DNA from: Begonia masoniana
Taxonomy: Eukaryota; Streptophyta; Magnoliopsida; Cucurbitales; Begoniaceae
Assembly (NCBI GenBank): GCA_022432975.1
Contig: CM039515.1
Span: 18,695,554-18,759,553, forward strand
Length of the DNA: 64,000 bases
Direction: 5' to 3'
Shown here: positions 59,452-64,000 of the stretch, in pieces
How positions within the stretch are numbered: the stretch's first letter is position 1
Layout of the letters: every line of letters starts with the position of its first letter
Made by a program: the position numbers and the translations under genes
The notes under the pieces: generated by a model
Seen by the model: the letters and a program-made list of their open reading frames with translations, nothing else
Told to the model about the DNA's origin: nothing
Database searches by the model: none

Positions 59452-60719
59452 TGTCATGATATATGGTTTATGGTGGTTCCATTATCCATGTTCTAGGTGG
59501 TTAATTCCTATAGAGGAGTTTAGGGTAGTTTGTATACGTGGCAAGATGAGAGTTATTAGTGGAGTTATGAAAACTGTTTTTCCTCTTTATCTTCCCTTCT
59601 CACTTCAATTTCTTTATATATTAGGTTCTAAAAATGTAAAAAAAGGGTGTGAATGAAATCAAGTTGTTTCTAGGTCTAATAGTGTTAGATTAGATAGTGG
59701 TTTCTTCTCGTTATTGTTACGAAATCATAACAAGTGGTATCAGAGCGGTCATCGATCGTTTAGAATGACTGAAACAAGGTCTAAATTGCAGGAATATCCT
59801 GTTAAATGCTTGGAGAAAGAGATGAGTTTGTTAAATGCAAAGTTTTCCACGAAGATGGAGTCCATTGATCAAGCTATTCATCATATTCATCATCGGCAAG
59901 AAAAAATGGAAGGAGCATTGCGAAAAATGAAATGGCAGTACCAATGATCAATAGCAGTGATGAACCAATTAGTTGGAGGACAATCTGAAAACCAACAAAG
60001 GGAAAAAATGATGTTCGAGATGCAAGTAGATATCATCAGTAAGGATAAGGTTGAATGTCAATAATGCTTTAAAGAAATGATGTCATAAGAGTCTCTCAAA
60101 ACTATGGTGATCAAACCTGAATCAGTTATCACAAAATGCTTAGACGAAGAACATGGAGTATCACTTCACTCAATTTTCCCATATATATTTCCATCTCCTA
60201 TTGAAGTGACTAGTCTAAGTCAAGTTGTCATTGATCAACTGGAGTCTTACAGTGAGATTATTCCCGTTAAAGTGCAGAGCCATAATGTTCTTATACCATG
60301 TGTATTTTGGAAATGGACAACTGACAAAGTGTTAATGATGAAGTGAGTTCATATATTCAAATTGAACGACTATGATGATTTGAAACACAGGCTCTAAAAG
60401 TCTCTGATCATGGTGGAGATACTTTTGATTGTAGAAAGAACCTTGGGGACAAGGTTCATTTGAAGGGGATGAATGTCATGATGTGTGGTTTATGGTGGTT
60501 CTTATAGGGGAGTTTAGGGTAGTTTGTATATGTGGCAAGATGAGAGTTATTGGTGGAGGAGTCATGCATATTGTTTTTCCTCTCTCTCTTCCCTTCTCAC
60601 TTCAATTTCCTTATATATTAGGTTTTAAGAATGTAAAAAAGGAGTGTGAATGGAATCAAGTTGTTTCTAGGTCTAATAGTGTTAGATTAGATAATAATTT
60701 CTTCTCTTTATTGTTATGA
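59452..60719 (+). mobile_element. Short non-autonomous LTR element (TRIM-like or deleted gypsy)
   Basis: The left LTR 59,452-59,732 (TGTCATGATATATGG to AATCATAACA) and right LTR 60,474 to about 60,719 (TGTCATGATGTGTGG onward) align well; the right one lacks its last bases. A perfect primer site TGGTATCAGAGC lies at 59,735-59,746. The internal part is only about 0.74 kb, with a gag-N-terminal-like frame from 59,765 (MTETRSKLQEYPVKCLEKEM) and a second broken piece near 60,104-60,346, and the purine-rich TTGAAGGGGATGAA before the right LTR. No RT or integrase is present. Confidence 0.8.
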
Positions 60720-60736
60720 ACGGTTGAAGGTTCTGA

Positions 60737-61063
60737 CTGGTGGAGGGTTTTTACCGGAAAGAAAGCTTAGGGAAGTGCCACTGAGTGAAGTGCGAGAGAA
60801 AACCATAACATAAAAGGCGTGATAAGGGAGCCATAACATGGTTGGGTCCCATACCCCAGCAACATGGTTCAATCCCTAACATGACTAATTGGTTAAATGA
60901 TTTCTCCCTATAAAAGAGAGATGCAGGATTCGAATCCTCCATGGTGAAATTATTGGAGATTGAACCTTGTTGTTAGGGGTATAAGACACAACCGTGTTAT
61001 GGCTATCACTGGTGGAGGATTCTGACCAAAAATAAGGCAGAGTGAAGTGCCACGGGAGAACCA
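60737..61063 (+). repeat. Foldback element with direct-repeat ends and a tRNA-like core
   Basis: The segment starting GCCATAACATGGTTGGGTCC at 60,829 is matched in inverted form by the stretch ending CACAACCGTGTTATGGC near 61,003, giving two arms of about 50 bases around a 75-base core. Outside the arms, CTGGTGGAGG...GAAGTGCCAC occurs twice in direct orientation (60,737 and 61,009). The core (60,880-60,945) resembles a tRNA; see the separate entry. I do not recognise the family. Confidence 0.6.
60880..60945 (+). other. tRNA-like sequence (degenerate)
   Basis: TTGGTTAAATGA resembles the D-loop part of box A. TCTC-CCTATAAAA-GAGA could form an anticodon arm, and GATTCGAATCC matches box B with one change. 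The acceptor stem does not pair convincingly, so this is at best a tRNA relic or a tRNA-derived SINE head, not a working tRNA gene. Confidence 0.35.
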
Positions 61064-62604
61064 TAACAATTAGGTAGACTAATTCCATTCCCAATCCCTC
61101 AAATCCCCAAATTGCAAAACCCTAAATTACTGAATATTCGACATTGCAGGGTAGCACACTGACAGACAAAAGGAAGGAAAGAAAAAATCACTAGCCCAAA
61201 TGTCGAACTGAAAAAGGAAGACAACCAGAAAGTATTTCAAAAAAAAAAATGAAGAATTCGAAGCCAATAAAATATAATCATTTTGCACAAGAGGACGCAC
61301 TACACAAAATCATAATACAGAATCTGAGTCTGGGAGAGAAACGAAAGTTAGAAAATAAAATCCGATACATGTGGAAGAAGGAAGGTGAGAATACCTGGCT
61401 TCGCTGGACAGTGATGAAGAAAATCTATTGACCGGGACTTCTCACAGTTCCCTGTAGTCATTTAGTACTTTGAAGGAGGAGAGAGAGAATATCACCTTGG
61501 ACTGGACTCGGGAATGATCAAATAACCGGTTCGGTTCAGCCTAATGTTATAAAAAGAAAAAACCAGGCTTCATGGCAATTGATAATACATCAGCATCCAA
61601 CACATAAATTAAACAATATGAAAATTAAGAAATTAAAACAATTACAAAATTATAAGATCGTGTTAATTTGATTTTTACTATGGCCTCTACTCCTCTCAAT
61701 ACTCTTGCATAGCTTAACAAATTATTCAATCGTAAGATCATATGTATAACGATTCATTCTAAGACGTAAATTCCGTTAATTTAATTTAGAATAATGTTAA
61801 GTTTAATATCTAATTTTAATCTTAATAAGTTGATTATTAACTGTAGTTAATATTTTATTTTAATTATTATATCAATTAATAAATTACGAAACAAAACTTG
61901 ATTTTTTTTAGAAATATGAAAAAATTATTTACCAAATAAGATATTGTTTAATATTTAATTAAAATTTAAATAATAAAACAATTATCATTTTTTTTATGAT
62001 ATGCCAGAGTCAGAGAACAATTCAATTAATATATTATAAAATAAGATATCAGGTAACCAGGGTCAGCTGCCTGGCCTCGGGCTCGGGCTCCATATTAGTT
62101 ATTATTATTATTATTTTTGCATGTTATATTTATTATTTCTGACTTCACAAATGGTGTAAGCTCAGCTCACCAACCAATCCTACCTCACCTCACCCAATCA
62201 ACACTTCAGTTTTGAGTTTGACAAAAAGGATTGCAGCTATTGAAAATATAAATATAATCTTACAAAATAAATAGATTTATATTTATCTTTCTTAACACCA
62301 CTCCTTGGGCTTTGGCTCTCCACTCTCTTGATCGGAACTGTGCATACCTATTTTTATGGATTAGTCTTTTACAATAAACAAAATCGTTGATTGTCATTGA
62401 CTTCACATTCACATGATAGACTGTTTTCACAAAAAAGGAAGATCAAATTCACACCACACATTTAATCTTTCTTCTACTCTGTCTTTACAAAAACACCAAA
62501 TTAAAAAAAAAAAAAAAAAAAAAAACCAACTATCTACGAACACTACACGTTTCCATACATTGCAATCCACAGTCGTACAATCACAGTTGTTAATTGTCAT
62601 CACA
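61064..62604. other. Intergenic region before the AMT1 3' end
   Basis: Very AT-rich. It contains a 60-codon open frame at 61,249-61,431 (starting MKNSKPIKYNHF) that I cannot assign, a TTA-type run near 62,096-62,116, and a poly(A) run at 62,502-62,524. The last 300 bases are probably the AMT1 3' UTR on the minus strand. Confidence 0.6.
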
Positions 62605-64000
62605 TCAGACGGCCCTGGGAGAAAGTTTCTGATCGCCAACCGGACTTCCTGAATTGGGATCCACCTTGCTCATCATAAACCCGGGCCTACTCCCTGACCC
62701 GTCATCCTGATCGTGGTACACGTAAGCAAAGCCTCCATGCCTAGTCAGATCCATACCTGCCATCTCATCATCTCGCGATATCCTCAATATCTTCAGTTTA
62801 TGCATTGCATAAAATAGCGGGGCCATCGTGGCCGAGACCCACCCGGCGATCACCAAGATCTGGATGATTTGGGCCGCCAGTAGTTTCCCTCCGCCGCCCA
62901 TGAATAGCCCGTACGGTCTCCCCAACTTGTTCGAGTAGACCTCATTGACGTAAGCCTCCTGGGCAAAGAGCCCGGTGAATATCAACCCCCACGACCCGCA
63001 TCCGCCGTGGAGTTGCGCCGCTTCGAGAGGATCGTCGTAGTTGAACTTCTCTGCCAGCATGTTGAACCCGATTAAAACCCAGGCGGCGATGAATCCGCAG
63101 AGTATTGCCGCCCAGGGTTCAACCACTGAGCAGCCGGAGGTGATGGCGGCGAAACCCCCGAGTAGTCCGTTGCACACGTCGGTGACGTTCCAGTGGCCGG
63201 CGATTAAGCGCTTGCCGAATAGCGTTGTGAGTGCTGCCGTGCAACCAGCCAGTGTGGTCGTGACTGCTGTTCGGCCGACGGCACTCCACTGTCCGTAGTA
63301 GTTACCTCCGTCGCCGTACCCTTTCAAGATCGTCAGAAACGATCCCGGGTTAAACCCGTACCAACCGAACCAAAGTAAAAATGATCCAAGAACAACTAGG
63401 GACGCGCTGTGTCCACGCAACGCCACGGATCGTCCGGATCGGTCGAACCGGCCTATTCGCGGGCCTTCGATCAATGCGCCCCACAACCCGGCTATCCCGC
63501 CCACCATGTGAACAACCCCTGATCCGGCGAAGTCAATCGCCCCGGACCCGAACAGTAAGTTTTTGTCACTTCGGATCGGGCTAGCCCACCCGTCAGCTGA
63601 CCAGAACCAATGAGATACAACCGGGTAGACGAAACCAGTCAAGAAAGAGGAGTATATAAGATAAGCAACAAACTGCGTTCTCTCGGCGATCGAACCGCTG
63701 GTAATTCCTGCTGCGGCGATTGCGAAAGCCCACTGGAAGAGAAATAAACTGTAATCTCCCAAAACCGACGGAAAATCACTGAGACCGAAAAAATGACGGC
63801 CGATGAAGCCATTAGAAGGCGATCCAAAGGCGAAAGCGTAACCAAAGAGGTAGTACGAGAGGCCTCCGGCTGCGGCGTCGAGGACGTTGGTGAGCATAAT
63901 GTTCATCGTGTTCTTCGCTCGAACAGATCCAGCGCAAAGCATGGCGAATCCAAGCTGCATAGCGAAAACCAGATATGCAGAGAATAAGAGATAAGTATTA
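62605..64000 (-). CDS. AMT1: AMT1-type ammonium transporter, 5' end outside the window
   Basis: The protein moves ammonium across the plasma membrane and works as a trimer (family knowledge). 465 codons are open from the right edge to the TGA at 62,605; AMT1 proteins have about 500 residues, so only some 40 N-terminal residues are missing. The frame is uninterrupted, as in the intronless AMT1 genes. Seen: [18 protein letters not shown] at the edge; the AMT signature [19 protein letters not shown]; pore-region histidines in GSGVVHM and AAQLHGGCG; the cytosolic tail with [18 protein letters not shown]. That tail threonine matches the phospho-switch of AtAMT1;1 that closes all subunits. The internal ATG at 63,960 is not the start. 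The local GC content is higher than in the flanking DNA. Confidence 0.95.
   Translation of the reverse strand, partial: NTYLLFSAYLVFAMQLGFAMLCAGSVRAKNTMNIMLTNVLDAAAGGLSYYLFGYAFAFGSPSNGFIGRHFFGLSDFPSVLGDYSLFLFQWAFAIAAAGITSGSIAERTQFVAYLIYSSFLTGFVYPVVSHWFWSADGWASPIRSDKNLLFGSGAIDFAGSGVVHMVGGIAGLWGALIEGPRIGRFDRSGRSVALRGHSASLVVLGSFLLWFGWYGFNPGSFLTILKGYGDGGNYYGQWSAVGRTAVTTTLAGCTAALTTLFGKRLIAGHWNVTDVCNGLLGGFAAITSGCSVVEPWAAILCGFIAAWVLIGFNMLAEKFNYDDPLEAAQLHGGCGSWGLIFTGLFAQEAYVNEVYSNKLGRPYGLFMGGGGKLLAAQIIQILVIAGWVSATMAPLFYAMHKLKILRISRDDEMAGMDLTRHGGFAYVYHDQDDGSGSRPGFMMSKVDPNSGSPVGDQKLSPRAV

Overview
This window is nuclear DNA of a dicot flowering plant. Genes are split by AT-rich GT-AG introns, and the proteins closest by recall are Arabidopsis ones. 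Most of the first 27 kb is LTR retrotransposon sequence of plant types (Athila, Tekay, copia), and younger insertions sit in introns further right. The species cannot be named from the sequence alone.

Left part (1-27,493): a nest of Ty3/gypsy elements beside a copia fragment. An Athila-type element on the minus strand (about 388-4558) carries decayed gag, protease and the start of pol. It is cut at the left edge by the end of a Tekay-like LTR (1-387). On the plus strand lies a pol-less Athila derivative arranged as internal part (4559-6182), LTR (6183-21512, split), gag-only internal part (21513-24826), LTR (24827-26844). Its first LTR is split by a solo LTR (7217-20456), which is split in turn by a complete Tekay chromovirus (8695-18212, target duplication GTATG). 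Minisatellites of 44 bp and 97 bp have expanded inside these LTRs. A copia RNase H/LTR stub (26,850-27,493) closes the block.

Right part (27.5-64 kb): gene-bearing. In order: a C2-domain protein with an apparent one-base frameshift (28,350-29,403, +); a GT8 inositol-phosphorylceramide glucuronosyltransferase, IPUT1 type, with ten exons (30,233-44,360, +); a bifunctional TENA/HAD thiamin-monophosphate phosphatase, TH2 type, with six exons (46,441-50,292, -); an IES6/INO80C-like chromatin-remodelling subunit with three exons (52,194-59,103, -); and the C-terminal 90% or so of an intronless AMT1 ammonium transporter (62,605-64,000, -, running off the window). The reading frames of the three spliced genes close exactly (544, 611 and 124 aa), which supports the exon models. 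The genes have unrelated functions and no operon-like logic.

Two of these genes carry large intronic insertions. IPUT1 intron 5 holds a small LTR element (33,497-39,595, target duplication AACTT), and a MULE DNA transposon (33,647-38,389, near-perfect 9-bp target duplication) sits in that element's 5' LTR. INO80C intron 1 holds a complete, decayed Reina-type chromovirus in antisense (53,507-58,783, target duplication CATTA). The most unusual features are a tandem triplication of about 950 bp covering the 3' exons of IPUT1, in which only the third copy is readable, and a duplicated splice acceptor plus exon start in TH2. I found no clearly new biological system. The novelty here is in genome rearrangement.
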